Positions 10,978 to 18,939 of a DNA stretch of 64,000 nt are shown piece by piece. Both the position numbers and the translations under genes were made by a program. The DNA is from Saprospiraceae bacterium. Its GTDB lineage: Bacteria > Bacteroidota > Bacteroidia > Chitinophagales > Saprospiraceae. Location of the stretch: NCBI GenBank assembly GCA_016787525.1, contig JAEUUP010000012.1, positions 1 to 64,000 of the forward strand. Direction: 5' to 3'. Position 1 is the first letter of the stretch. Each line of letters starts with the position of its first letter. The notes beneath the pieces were generated by a model. That model made no database searches. It saw only the letters and a program-made list of their open reading frames with translations, and was not told the origin of the DNA.

Positions 10978-11018
10978 TGACCGTTTTCGTCAGTAGTCGA
11001 AAACGGTCATTTTTTTTA
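10978..11018 (+). terminator. Rho-independent terminator after the lectin gene
   Basis: A 12-bp stem (TGACCGTTTTCG with its complement) is followed by a run of about nine T. It lies 28 bases after the stop codon. Confidence 0.85.
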
Positions 11019-11386
11019 TACTGACTCTCAATTTCCAAATAGAATATTTTACACTAATCACATAAATATCTGGTTTCCAATTTTTTAACCGCCATATTAA
11101 ATACGTAAAATTTTATTATCAAATAAATAAATAATTATACTATAAAACATATTTTAACTAACATATTTATTAATAAAAAATAAAAAGTCTAAAAAGCTGT
11201 ATTTTTTTTGTTTAAATTTTTTTAAATAATATAATACCCAAATAAAATATCTTACAAATTCTTTTTTTTTTCATTTCTGCTTAACCAAAATTTGTTTTTT
11301 TTACGACATTTGTCATTGTCAATGCTCTACCATAAAAAACAATCAGTAAAAAAGTCCTTATTCTAACTTCTACACAATTTACAAAC
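11019..11386. other. AT-rich spacer before the WG-repeat gene
   Basis: About 370 bases of extremely AT-rich DNA with long T and A runs. It presumably carries the promoter of the WG-repeat gene, but I cannot place a clear -7/-33 pair. No gene or repeat was seen. Confidence 0.4.
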
Positions 11387-13534
11387 ATGCAGCTAAATAA
11401 ACAAATACTTTTGACAATCGTACTACTCCCATTTTTGACACTTTCAGCATTTGCACAAATCAATAGTTCTCCTGCTGTTGTCAATTCTAAGGGTGTAAAA
11501 ACATCTGATGCAGAATATATCACTTCTGGCGATCAAGCCAGAAAACAGATTATGTCTCTGTACAATCTATTTAGAGATTATTCTGTCACTGTTGATGTCA
11601 GTAATACAGATAAAACTTCTGATACAGAACCATCTTATGTAGCAAAAGAAACATCTCCAACTTATTTCAAGATATTCTTAAGCAAACTCGATGCTGCGCT
11701 CCGTCGCCGCGTAGAGGCATTGGCAGCTGCATCCGATAACGTAGCAGAAAAAGAGAAAATGAACAAAGCCATTTTGTTGCTCAAAAACAGTGAATGTTTT
11801 GCGGAGAAAGAAAAAGGCGTTTTCATGGTAACTAAAGACCAAGAAGGCAACGAAATCATCGCTTTCCCACTTGATTCTCTGCGAAAAAAGAGCCGCTATG
11901 GCATCGTTGACAATTATACTGAGGGGTATGCGCGCATTCAGAAAGACCAAGTTTTTGGCTTCCTCAATCTGTGTGGCGAAGAAGCTATTACTTGCCAATA
12001 CGAAAAAGCAGAACCCTTCAACCACGGCATGGCTCTTGTTCGTCGCATAGATTGGTTTTTCGTAGATACTAAGGGCAATGAAAGTGCTGCCTTAGACAAT
12101 GTGATTGATGCACGCTCTTTAGGCAATGGTGTTTCTTTATTGAAATTCAACAACAACGCATTGGCTATCGTCAATAATGACTACGCGACAAATAAAGCTC
12201 CGTTGTCTTCATTTTATGAATCCATAGAGCCATTTTTTAAACGCAATGATGTACTCAAAGTCAGAAACGGCAAAAAATATGGAGTCATTGGTCTGAATGG
12301 CAAAATCAAGATAGACCCAAACTACGATGATATTGCGCAAACCAATGCCGCAGGGATTTATCGTATTAATTTGGGCGGACGCATCGGGTTGGTTGACTCG
12401 AATTGGAAGATACAGTACCCACCGAGCTTTACAAGCATTTCGGACTTCAATGAATTTGGAATTGCCGAAGCAAAAAATGAAAACGGAACGGTATTAATCC
12501 AAAAAAATGGTTTGACTAAAAGTAAAACCTACGATAATATTGGTGCTTTCAGTGATTTTGGTGTAGCCGTGATTCGCGATCTCAACAAAAACTATGGTCT
12601 TATCGACACCACTTTCAAAGTCATTGTCGAGCCCAAATACTTCTCTATTGGGAGTTTCAATGAAATGGGTCTTGCCTCTGCTTGTCTTCAAGCCAACAAA
12701 TGCGGTTTCATTCGTTATGATGGTTCTGAGCAAATCAAAGCCAACTACGAATCGGTCGGCAATTTCAATTCCTTCGGTTTAGCCATCGCCAAGGTTAATG
12801 TGACAGATTATAAAGGCAAAAAAAATGAAAAATTGACCGCTCAAATCGTTATTGATGCACAAGGCAATACCATCATCCCTGTGACTGACGAAGCCATCGA
12901 AAAAAAATTCAACTATGAGTTGAGCGACACCGTTCACAGCAATGACTACCTCATTGTCTATGCTTTCGCAGAAAACAGCCGCAACGACCCACGATTCCAC
13001 CTCATCAAAAAGGTCAACAATCAGTTAGTCACATCCACACCATATCAAACCATATCTGCAATTGACAATGTTGGCAACATGCGTGTCAAAAAAGACAACC
13101 TCTGGGGTGTAATTGATTCAACAGGCAAAATCCTATCGAAGTGCCAATTCAACCAAATCCAGAGAGTCAGTGAAAACTATTATGCAGTTGAAAATGCTAC
13201 TAATAAATGGGGTTTTATCAATCAAAAAGGCAAGCAACAAATACCGTTTGAATACGATGAAGTACGCACCTTCCGCAATGGCTATGTCGTTGTATCGAAA
13301 GGCAAAGGCAAATGGGGCTTAATCAATCGCTTCAATGCCAAAGTTATACCTTGTTTGTTTAAATCCATCACCGATAAAGGCACTAAATACGAAGTCACAG
13401 ACAACGACGGACTTATCTATATCGTCAATGAGGAAGGTGACTGCGAAACCAACTGCCCTAAATTCGAGCAGATTCGTCGCGATGCCAACAAAGCCGCAAC
13501 TGCACCGCCACCAGCACCTGTTAAAAAACAATAA
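11387..13534 (+). CDS. Secreted WG-repeat protein
   Basis: This 715-residue protein has a signal peptide (residues 1-24, ending TLSAFAQ). From about residue 165 onward it carries many WG-type repeats: a short beta-hairpin unit with forms such as KYGVIGLNGKIKIDPNYDDI, KWGFINQKGKQQIPFEYDEV and KWGLINRFNAKVIPCLF. WG repeats (KWG family) are widespread in Bacteroidota; their molecular role is poorly known. The C-terminus ends in a proline/alanine-rich tail without a T9SS sorting domain, so a periplasmic location is likely. A dispersed-word copy at 11916 encodes TEG. A second copy (13541) starts six bases after the stop codon, followed by a terminator. Confidence 0.85.
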   Translation: MQLNKQILLTIVLLPFLTLSAFAQINSSPAVVNSKGVKTSDAEYITSGDQARKQIMSLYNLFRDYSVTVDVSNTDKTSDTEPSYVAKETSPTYFKIFLSKLDAALRRRVEALAAASDNVAEKEKMNKAILLLKNSECFAEKEKGVFMVTKDQEGNEIIAFPLDSLRKKSRYGIVDNYTEGYARIQKDQVFGFLNLCGEEAITCQYEKAEPFNHGMALVRRIDWFFVDTKGNESAALDNVIDARSLGNGVSLLKFNNNALAIVNNDYATNKAPLSSFYESIEPFFKRNDVLKVRNGKKYGVIGLNGKIKIDPNYDDIAQTNAAGIYRINLGGRIGLVDSNWKIQYPPSFTSISDFNEFGIAEAKNENGTVLIQKNGLTKSKTYDNIGAFSDFGVAVIRDLNKNYGLIDTTFKVIVEPKYFSIGSFNEMGLASACLQANKCGFIRYDGSEQIKANYESVGNFNSFGLAIAKVNVTDYKGKKNEKLTAQIVIDAQGNTIIPVTDEAIEKKFNYELSDTVHSNDYLIVYAFAENSRNDPRFHLIKKVNNQLVTSTPYQTISAIDNVGNMRVKKDNLWGVIDSTGKILSKCQFNQIQRVSENYYAVENATNKWGFINQKGKQQIPFEYDEVRTFRNGYVVVSKGKGKWGLINRFNAKVIPCLFKSITDKGTKYEVTDNDGLIYIVNEEGDCETNCPKFEQIRRDANKAATAPPPAPVKKQ

Positions 13535-13567
13535 AAAATACCCCCTCAGTATTCTCAATTTTAAAAA

Positions 13568-13599
13568 ACAGAATAGCGTCTCGCTATTCTGTTTTTTTA
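13568..13599 (+). terminator. Rho-independent terminator after the WG-repeat gene
   Basis: A 10-bp stem (ACAGAATAGC with GCTATTCTGT) is followed by a seven-T run, 33 bases after the stop codon. Confidence 0.85.
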
Positions 13600-13691
13600 T
13601 GCCCAATGCATAGTCAGAAAAAACAAAACTATATGACAAAGAATTTCCATAGTATTTCCGCCCAATCGTTAATGTAGTTTCGTCGTGGCAA

Positions 13692-15221
13692 CTACCAAAT
13701 CTTTTTCTTGCCACCTAAACCCAAAACACCCAACAAGCCACGTGTCAATTCGCGCACAATCTGTGTGCCTGCTTGTTTGACAAAGGGGTTTTTCATTGCT
13801 TTTTCAACAAAACTGGGTTCTTCTTTTTGTTTGGCATTCGTACCTTGTTGGGGTTGTGCTGCTGTACCTTGATTGATACGCTCAGTCAAAATTTCGTAAG
13901 CCGATTCGCGGTTGATGACTTCGTTGTATTTGTCTGCAATTTTTGACCCACTCAGTATATCGTCAATTTCATCGTTGGTCAATACATCCATGCGAGACTG
14001 AGGGGGGCGCAGCATCGTGTGAACCAAGGGCGTAGGAATACCTTTTTCGTTCAACACCGTTACCAAAGCTTCGCCGATACCCAATTGTGTCAACAGCGTT
14101 TCGACATCATAAAACTCTGTCAATGGATAGTTTTGTGCCACAAGACGGATGTTTTGACGATCTTTTGCTGTGAACGCACGCAAAGCATGTTGCATTTTCA
14201 TACCCAATTGGCTCAATACAGCATCTGGAATGTCTTGCGGATTTTGTGTACAAAAATAAACACCCACCCCTTTCGAGCGAATCAACTTGATGATGGATTC
14301 TATCTGATTGAGTAAAGCCTTCGATGCTTCATTGAAAACCAAATGTGCCTCGTCAATGAATACGCACAACTTGGGCTGGTCAATATCACCTGCCTCTGGG
14401 AAAGTTGCATAAATCTCAGCCAACAATTGCAACATGAATGTAGAAAACAATTTCGGACGGTCTTGAATATCCGTCAAACGAATGATACTGATGATGCCAT
14501 GCCCGTCGTCATCCACCCGACAAAGGTCTTCTACCTCAAAACTACGTTCGCCAAAAAACGTGGACGCACCTTGTTGTTCGAGTTCGATGACTTTGCGCAA
14601 AATTGTACCGATGGTCATAGGCGAAATATTGCCATAGTCGGCTTTCAATTCGTCTTTACCATCGTTGACAAAATAATTCAAGACTTTTTTAATATCGTCT
14701 AAATCCAAAAGTGGCAAAGCATTGTCGTCACAATATTTGAAAACAACCGCCATCACGGACGATTGTGTATCGTTCAAACCCAAAATTTTGGAAAACAACA
14801 CAGGTCCAAATTCAATCACAGTTGCCCGCAAACGTGCGCCTTTTTCTTCCGAAAGTGTCAAAAACTCGACTGTGTTGCGCTTAGGTGTATAGGGAATATC
14901 AATTTTTTCGGCTCTTTCGTACAATTTATCATTTTCATCGCCTTTGGCTGCGATGCCCGACAAGTCACCTTTTATGTCCATCAACAAAACAGGCGTTCCT
15001 TTTTGCGACAGTTGTTCTGCTAAAATTTGCAAGGTTTTGGTTTTGCCCGAACCCGTTGCCCCAGCAATCAGACCGTGACGATTCATCGTGCGCAATGGAA
15101 TACTCACTTTCGCACCTGTTGCCACATCGCCATTGTACATCGCGCCGCCTAACTCTATAGCCTCTCCTTTGAATATGTAACCTTCTTTGATTTGGGCTTT
15201 GAAAATTTCCTGTTTTGTCAT
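13692..15221 (-). CDS. HerA/YjgR-family (DUF853) ATPase
   Basis: I place the start at the ATG at 15221 (MTKQEIFKAQ), giving 509 residues; in-frame codons further upstream look like leader. Walker A is GATGSGKT at about residues 54-61. A motif LLMDIKGDLSG follows. The Walker B is FIDEAHLVF near residue 300, and FCTQNPQDIPDAVLSQLG is characteristic of the DUF853/YjgR family of HerA-like P-loop ATPases. These are cytoplasmic or membrane-associated motor-like ATPases, and the physiological role of YjgR is unsettled. The C-terminus ends in a short basic segment (LGLGGKKKIW). It stands alone between convergent and divergent neighbours. A dispersed word at 13994 encodes PPQS. Confidence 0.87.
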   Translation of the reverse strand: MTKQEIFKAQIKEGYIFKGEAIELGGAMYNGDVATGAKVSIPLRTMNRHGLIAGATGSGKTKTLQILAEQLSQKGTPVLLMDIKGDLSGIAAKGDENDKLYERAEKIDIPYTPKRNTVEFLTLSEEKGARLRATVIEFGPVLFSKILGLNDTQSSVMAVVFKYCDDNALPLLDLDDIKKVLNYFVNDGKDELKADYGNISPMTIGTILRKVIELEQQGASTFFGERSFEVEDLCRVDDDGHGIISIIRLTDIQDRPKLFSTFMLQLLAEIYATFPEAGDIDQPKLCVFIDEAHLVFNEASKALLNQIESIIKLIRSKGVGVYFCTQNPQDIPDAVLSQLGMKMQHALRAFTAKDRQNIRLVAQNYPLTEFYDVETLLTQLGIGEALVTVLNEKGIPTPLVHTMLRPPQSRMDVLTNDEIDDILSGSKIADKYNEVINRESAYEILTERINQGTAAQPQQGTNAKQKEEPSFVEKAMKNPFVKQAGTQIVRELTRGLLGVLGLGGKKKIW

Positions 15222-15296
15222 TGTGTGGTGGTTATTTTTTTTTGAAAATATGAAAAGCAAAACATTGAACTGCTGAAAAGCGTTTTAACTTGCGAG

Positions 15297-15304
15297 CAAA
15301 AGTA
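15297..15304 (-). promoter_or_regulatory. Probable -7 box of the HerA-like gene
   Basis: Read on the - strand the sequence is TACTTTTG, a match to the Bacteroidota -7 consensus TAnnTTTG. It lies about 75 bases upstream of the start codon. No clean TTG -33 element is visible; a copy of the dispersed word (15320-15331) occupies that region instead. Confidence 0.4.
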
Positions 15305-15389
15305 AAGAAATTTGTGTGAATACTGAGGGGGCTATTTTTCAACTCTAATATTTTTTTATAGAATCATTCGCTAACTATTTAAACATTCA

Positions 15390-15734
15390 ATGATGTCAAA
15401 AGTCATCTTTTCAATCAGTTTTTTGTTTTTTTTTAATACCTTTATAGTCGCCCAAACGGAAATCTTATCTGGCAAAATAATCAAAAAAGAATGGTCGAAA
15501 ACCATAGACAGTTATTGTGCAGGTGGCAGCGAATACTATGTTTTGGTACAAAATGACAAAACAGAAACCATTTTAGACCTCTCGCGTTGGCGCAAAAAGA
15601 AGATTGAAAAATCGGTCAACCAAACCGTTACTCTCAAAGGTGTTTGGCAATCGAACAGCAAAAAAAACGATGACCCATACAGTCAACATCCCACAACACC
15701 AACGTTGTGCCGTATTTTTGTAGTCAAAAAGTAA
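15390..15734 (+). CDS. Small secreted protein of unknown function
   Basis: This 114-residue protein has an N-terminal signal peptide (about residues 1-22, ending FNTFIVAQ). I recognise no family. The mature part is basic and mostly beta-like, with YCAGGSEYYVLVQND and RIFVVKK at the end, suggesting a small periplasmic or outer-membrane domain. The start could be either of two consecutive ATGs (15390 or 15393). A dispersed-word copy begins directly after the TAA stop (15735), and the AhpD-like gene follows after 48 bases on the same strand. Confidence 0.65.
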   Translation: MMSKVIFSISFLFFFNTFIVAQTEILSGKIIKKEWSKTIDSYCAGGSEYYVLVQNDKTETILDLSRWRKKKIEKSVNQTVTLKGVWQSNSKKNDDPYSQHPTTPTLCRIFVVKK

Positions 15735-15782
15735 CCCCCTCAGTATAAAACAATCATTTTTCTAAAATATAAAAAGAAAACA

Positions 15783-16163
15783 ATGGCAACTGTAAAACTC
15801 ATCCAATACGAAGATGCAACACCAGAAGTACAAGCTGTTTTTGATGATATTAAAGCCGCGCGAAAAGTCGAAGATGTCAACAATTTTTGGAAAGCATTAG
15901 CCAATCAACCCGATAATTTGAAAAGAGTTTGGCAAAATGTGAAAGAGGTAATGGGTGCAGGCGCACTTGATCCTATGACTAAAGAATTGATTTACATTGC
16001 TGTATCTATTATGAATAGTTGCGATTACTGTACACATACCCACACCGCTGCCGCCAAATCGAAAGGCATGACTGATGCTCAATATCAGGAACTATTGTCT
16101 GTCATCGCCTTAGCCAGCACAACCAATGCCTATGCTAATGGTCTGAAAGTGCCACTAGATTAG
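15783..16163 (+). CDS. AhpD-like carboxymuconolactone decarboxylase family protein
   Basis: This is a 126-residue all-alpha protein. It carries the family motif CDYCTHTH at about residues 80-87: a redox CxxC followed by histidines, as in AhpD alkylhydroperoxidases. KELIYIAVS precedes it. Family members use the CxxC and a proton relay for peroxide reduction or related chemistry in the cytoplasm. It is convergent with the arsenic cluster and may be coexpressed with the upstream small secreted protein. The substrate cannot be told from sequence. Confidence 0.85.
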   Translation: MATVKLIQYEDATPEVQAVFDDIKAARKVEDVNNFWKALANQPDNLKRVWQNVKEVMGAGALDPMTKELIYIAVSIMNSCDYCTHTHTAAAKSKGMTDAQYQELLSVIALASTTNAYANGLKVPLD

Positions 16164-16195
16164 TTGTTGACTGGTTAGTCATTGGTCACTATATG

Positions 16196-16693
16196 TTAAT
16201 GACCAACAACCTTACTTCTGCGCTCGAAAAGTAACGTATTGCGCCAACGTCCATCCGACATTTGACCAACACGCTCTCGATAGCCGATGCGACGGAAACC
16301 CATCGTTTCATGTAAGCATACACTGCCTTCATTTTCAGGAAAAATACCCGCTTGCAACGTCCATAGACCATGAGCTTCGGATTCTTCAATTAGTTTTTCC
16401 ATCAACAACCGACCAACACCCAAACCACGTGTATTCGCCGCCACATACACACTCAACTCTGCTACACCTGCATAGACACACCGACCCGACACAGGCACAA
16501 GTGCAGCCCAACCGATGACCCCCTCAGTATTCGCCGCCACGAGGCGACCAAAGTCCAAATGCTCTTTATCCCAAGTCGTCCAATTGGGTGCTTGTGTTTG
16601 AAATGTAGCATTACCCGTTGCAATGCCTTCTTCATAAATGTTTGCTACTGAGGGATAGTCTTCAGCAACCATAGGTCTGATTGTGATAATCAT
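16196..16693 (-). CDS. arsN1: GNAT acetyltransferase, phosphinothricin/arsinothricin (ArsN1-like) type
   Basis: This 165-residue GNAT protein starts IITIRPMVAEDYPSVANIYEE and contains GIATGNATFQT. The acetyl-CoA loop is VAANTRGLGVGRLLM (about residues 87-101), and WTLQAGIFPENEGSVCLHE is typical of the phosphinothricin acetyltransferase family. In ars operons, ArsN1 members acetylate the alpha-amino group of arsinothricin, an arsenic analogue of phosphinothricin. The location downstream of ArsR and ArsI on the same strand supports that reading. It could instead act on phosphinothricin or methionine sulfoximine. A dispersed word at 16519 encodes NTEG. A strong hairpin separates it from arsI, so expression may be partly uncoupled. 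Confidence 0.72.
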   Translation of the reverse strand: MIITIRPMVAEDYPSVANIYEEGIATGNATFQTQAPNWTTWDKEHLDFGRLVAANTEGVIGWAALVPVSGRCVYAGVAELSVYVAANTRGLGVGRLLMEKLIEESEAHGLWTLQAGIFPENEGSVCLHETMGFRRIGYRERVGQMSDGRWRNTLLFERRSKVVGH

Positions 16694-16728
16694 AGTTTTT
16701 ATTTTTTTTTGTTAGTTAATGGTCAGAA

Positions 16729-16772
16729 GTCATTTGTCAGAAGTCATTTGTGAATGACTTCTGACAAATGAC
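16729..16772. terminator. Perfect 20-bp stem-loop between arsI and arsN1
   Basis: The two arms (16729-16748 and 16753-16772) are exact reverse complements with a TGTG loop. It starts nine bases after the arsI stop. No strong T tract directly follows on the - strand, so it may be a processing or attenuation hairpin rather than a full terminator. It belongs to a TCATT-rich intergenic hairpin family seen four times here. Confidence 0.6.
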
Positions 16773-16780
16773 TAACAGGT

Positions 16781-17302
16781 TTAGCAACAAGTGGTGGTAG
16801 CCAAAGGTAAAGCGGCAAAAGTGGTTGCTTCCTTCACAAGATTTTCTTTGGGTGTACAGCCACAAGCTGCTCCCTCAGCATCTTCCACCGTTTTAAATTC
16901 ATAGCGAGGGTCATTGAACTCTGCATCTTCGTGGAAATAGTAAATCTCCCACTCGATGCCATCGGGGTCGCTCACCCAAAACTTGTCCTGTTTGGCATAA
17001 CAGCACGATACGCCAATTTCTTCCACTAATTCCAAACCTTTAGTTTTGGCTTCAAAAAAGCGGCGGTACATTTCGTCCTGAGTCTCCACTTGAATACCCA
17101 CGTGACCGAAGTTTGCATGAACTTTGTCGGGACTTTCGATGAATGAAATAATCAAACTGGGCTCGTTGAGAATGTATTTGGCATAAAAAGGGCGCACTTT
17201 TTCAGGTTCTTGTCCAAAGAATTTGTTGTAGAATGCCACCGTCTGCTCTAAATTAGAAACATAAAAACTGGTGTGCATCCGAGGAAAATTAGAATTTTTC
17301 AT
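16781..17302 (-). CDS. arsI: ArsI/CadI-type dioxygenase (C-As lyase)
   Basis: This 173-residue vicinal-oxygen-chelate protein begins with MHTSFYVSNLEQTVAFYNKFFG. Probable iron ligands are His10, His67 (GHVGIQV) and Glu119 (GIEWEIYYF). The hallmark arsenic-binding vicinal cysteines lie at about 100-101 (GVSCCYAKQDKFW). ArsI enzymes use Fe(II) and O2 to cleave the carbon-arsenic bond of methylarsenite and aromatic arsenicals, releasing arsenite in the cytoplasm. The C-terminus carries extra cysteines (AACGC and a final TTCC) that could help bind the metalloid. The gene lies in an arsR-led cluster. The CadI name for the family reflects cadmium induction in mycobacteria. Confidence 0.9.
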   Translation of the reverse strand: MKNSNFPRMHTSFYVSNLEQTVAFYNKFFGQEPEKVRPFYAKYILNEPSLIISFIESPDKVHANFGHVGIQVETQDEMYRRFFEAKTKGLELVEEIGVSCCYAKQDKFWVSDPDGIEWEIYYFHEDAEFNDPRYEFKTVEDAEGAACGCTPKENLVKEATTFAALPLATTTCC

Positions 17303-17343
17303 GATAGAGTTGTTTGAATGTGTACAAAAAGCTTTTTCAAAAT

Positions 17344-17370
17344 GTTCCGTCGCCGTTTCGACGACGGAAC
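17344..17370. terminator. Hairpin between the Cys-rich peptide gene and arsI
   Basis: A 9-bp GC-rich stem (GTTCCGTCG with CGACGGAAC) lies 16 bases downstream of the Cys-rich peptide stop and 41 bases upstream of arsI. It lacks a clear T run and may limit readthrough or mark mRNA processing. Confidence 0.45.
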
Positions 17371-17386
17371 GGAAGGTGTGTGGGCA

Positions 17387-17464
17387 CTAGCAGCAACCGC
17401 CGCCTGTAGTCGTTGAACCGCCACAGCATCCACCACCTTGTTGGCAACAATCGAGTGATTTCAT
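17387..17464 (-). CDS. 25-residue cysteine-rich microprotein of the ars cluster
   Basis: An ATG at 17464 opens a 25-codon frame ending with TAG at 17387. The peptide begins MKSLDCCQQGGGCCGG, continues with a Thr/Gly-rich linker and ends in CC, so it has three CC pairs with glycine-rich spacing. The vicinal cysteine pairs resemble those used to bind As(III) or other soft metals. The ends of ArsI (TTCC) and ArsR (TQCCKTGC) in this cluster carry similar pairs. It lies between arsR and arsI on the same strand. I know of no named family. A role as arsenic scavenger or chaperone is inference; expression is unproven. Confidence 0.6.
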   Translation of the reverse strand: MKSLDCCQQGGGCCGGSTTTGGGCC

Positions 17465-17497
17465 CGCATAAAGTTTTAAAATGTGAAAAAATATATG

Positions 17498-17532
17498 TTA
17501 GAAACAATTTTAAGTTTTAAAACAGTTTCTAA
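17498..17532. repeat. Minimal palindromic element, ends only
   Basis: TTAGAAAC and GTTTCTAA arms face each other across a short AT spacer. The right 22 bases (17511-17532) match exactly the right end of the 210-bp element at 44547-44757. The site looks like the two ends of that element joined without the interior. Confidence 0.6.
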
Positions 17533-17589
17533 GTCATTGGCAAGTGAGTCATTTGTCATTGTGACAACGCATCAACCAATGACAAGTCA

Positions 17590-17922
17590 CTAAGAGCATC
17601 CCGTTTTACAACATTGTGTTTTCTCAAAAAACTGGTTAAAAAGTTGATTGATTTTTTCAATCATAGCCCAATTGATACAGTAACAAGACTTTGCACCTTC
17701 AACCGTGCCGTCAATTAAGCCCACTGCTTTCAGTTCTTTTAAGTGTTGCGACACCGTACTTTGCGCCAAAGGTAGCACTTCGACGATTTCGCCGCAGATA
17801 CAACTTTGGCGCATCGCCACCTCTTTCAAAATTGCCACCCGCGCAGGGTGACTGATAGCTTTTGCAAATTCAGCGATGGCAATTTCATCGTCTTTAAATT
17901 CAGATTTTTTACTGTACGCCAT
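17590..17922 (-). CDS. arsR: ArsR/SmtB-family metalloid-responsive repressor
   Basis: I start at the ATG at 17922 (MAYSKKSEFK), giving 110 residues. The winged helix-turn-helix (about residues 22-85) contains ISHPARVAILKEV and QSTVSQHLKELKAVGLI. A CxC pair (SCICGEI, about residues 41-43) sits just before the recognition region, where ArsR proteins bind As(III). The C-terminus adds CCKTGC. ArsR binds operator DNA as a dimer and leaves when it binds arsenite. It heads the cluster Cys-rich peptide, arsI, arsN1. Two identical 16-bp operator-like sites lie about 90-140 bases upstream, so autoregulation is expected. Confidence 0.9.
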   Translation of the reverse strand: MAYSKKSEFKDDEIAIAEFAKAISHPARVAILKEVAMRQSCICGEIVEVLPLAQSTVSQHLKELKAVGLIDGTVEGAKSCYCINWAMIEKINQLFNQFFEKTQCCKTGCS

Positions 17923-18013
17923 TTTATTAATCAAAAAGCATAAAAGTTAAGTTAAAAGACACTGCCATACGATTAAATACTGAGGGGGTATGATTTGTGT
18001 CCCGTTTAATTAC

Positions 18014-18059
18014 ATCGCAAATATACGATGATTATTTTTTATAATCGCAAATATACGAT
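18014..18059. promoter_or_regulatory. Tandem ArsR operator
   Basis: The 16-mer ATCGCAAATATACGAT occurs twice, at 18014-18029 and 18044-18059, exactly 30 bases apart (about three helical turns). Each copy is an imperfect palindrome with ATCG/CGAT ends, the form expected of a dimeric ArsR operator. They lie upstream of arsR (-) and about 120 bases upstream of the divergent gene at 18178, which they might also affect. Confidence 0.75.
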
Positions 18060-18177
18060 TAATTATTTTTCAATTTTTTTTCAGCACCACTGCCCAAACG
18101 CAAAATTTAGCTTGCATCTTCACGTTTAAGAAACCACAGTAAAAACCTAATTTCTCATCATTTTCACCATCAAAGCG

Positions 18178-18888
18178 ATGTATTCATACCCATTTTTCCA
18201 AAATTTTACGATTCTACGCCTTGTTCCATTTATTTTTTTCTGGGTAAACAGTTTTTCTGTTTTAGCTCAAAAAAAACAAGAAAACCCCTATCGTGCCAGC
18301 AAAATGGGCGAAGAAGCGATGGCTATTCACCTGTCTGGATTCGCGCCTTTGGGCTATATTGGCGGTAAAATAGGTACCGACATTCCTCTGAAAATGATTG
18401 AAAAACGAGGTTTTAAAGGTTTCCATGCAGGGCGAAACTTTATAGAATGGTATATCACCGCCGATGCGGGTCTGATACACAGCAAAAATAATTTTGAGAA
18501 TTTTTCGCTCTCAGCCGAATTGATATATCGTAAATTGTCTGGTTACAACGGTTGGTTTTGGCAATTATCACCGCTTGGTGTGGGGGGAAACTATGTTTTA
18601 GCACCTTTTGGTAGCGAAACACCTGCACCTTCAAGTGGCTTAGTGGTTCATCCTTTGCTCGATAAAAACATCTACGTCACCCCCTCAGTATCGGCGGGTT
18701 TAGGCAGGGATTTTGCCTTGCGAAAAGGACGACGTTCGGGTTTCCCGTTGGTTTTGTGCGCTAAAGTAGGTGTGGGTTCGATGTTGCCTTACAAAACTTT
18801 TGGCTATCTTGTGCCAACTGCCGAATTCAGTATCGGCTATCGTTTCTCAGGTTTAGCCATTGCGACACGACAAGTCAGACGGAGTTAA
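18178..18888 (+). CDS. Predicted outer-membrane or secreted protein, unknown
   Basis: This 236-residue protein has an N-terminal hydrophobic signal region (about residues 8-30, ending FSVLAQ). The rest alternates polar and hydrophobic residues with many aromatics. It ends in FSIGYRFSGLAIATRQVRRS, which suggests a small beta-barrel or outer-membrane-associated protein; I cannot name a family. It is divergent from arsR and shares that intergenic region. A dispersed word at 18680 encodes TPSV. Confidence 0.65.
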   Translation: MYSYPFFQNFTILRLVPFIFFWVNSFSVLAQKKQENPYRASKMGEEAMAIHLSGFAPLGYIGGKIGTDIPLKMIEKRGFKGFHAGRNFIEWYITADAGLIHSKNNFENFSLSAELIYRKLSGYNGWFWQLSPLGVGGNYVLAPFGSETPAPSSGLVVHPLLDKNIYVTPSVSAGLGRDFALRKGRRSGFPLVLCAKVGVGSMLPYKTFGYLVPTAEFSIGYRFSGLAIATRQVRRS

Positions 18889-18939
18889 TTGCTTCCGACA
18901 ATAAACAATCGTTGTTCAATATTCTAAAATCAATTTAAA

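Noticed and set aside
13950-13961. A CCCACTCAGTAT copy of the dispersed word in the HerA-like gene
   Set aside because: One mismatch in the G/C run; counted only as a near match, not as a copy.
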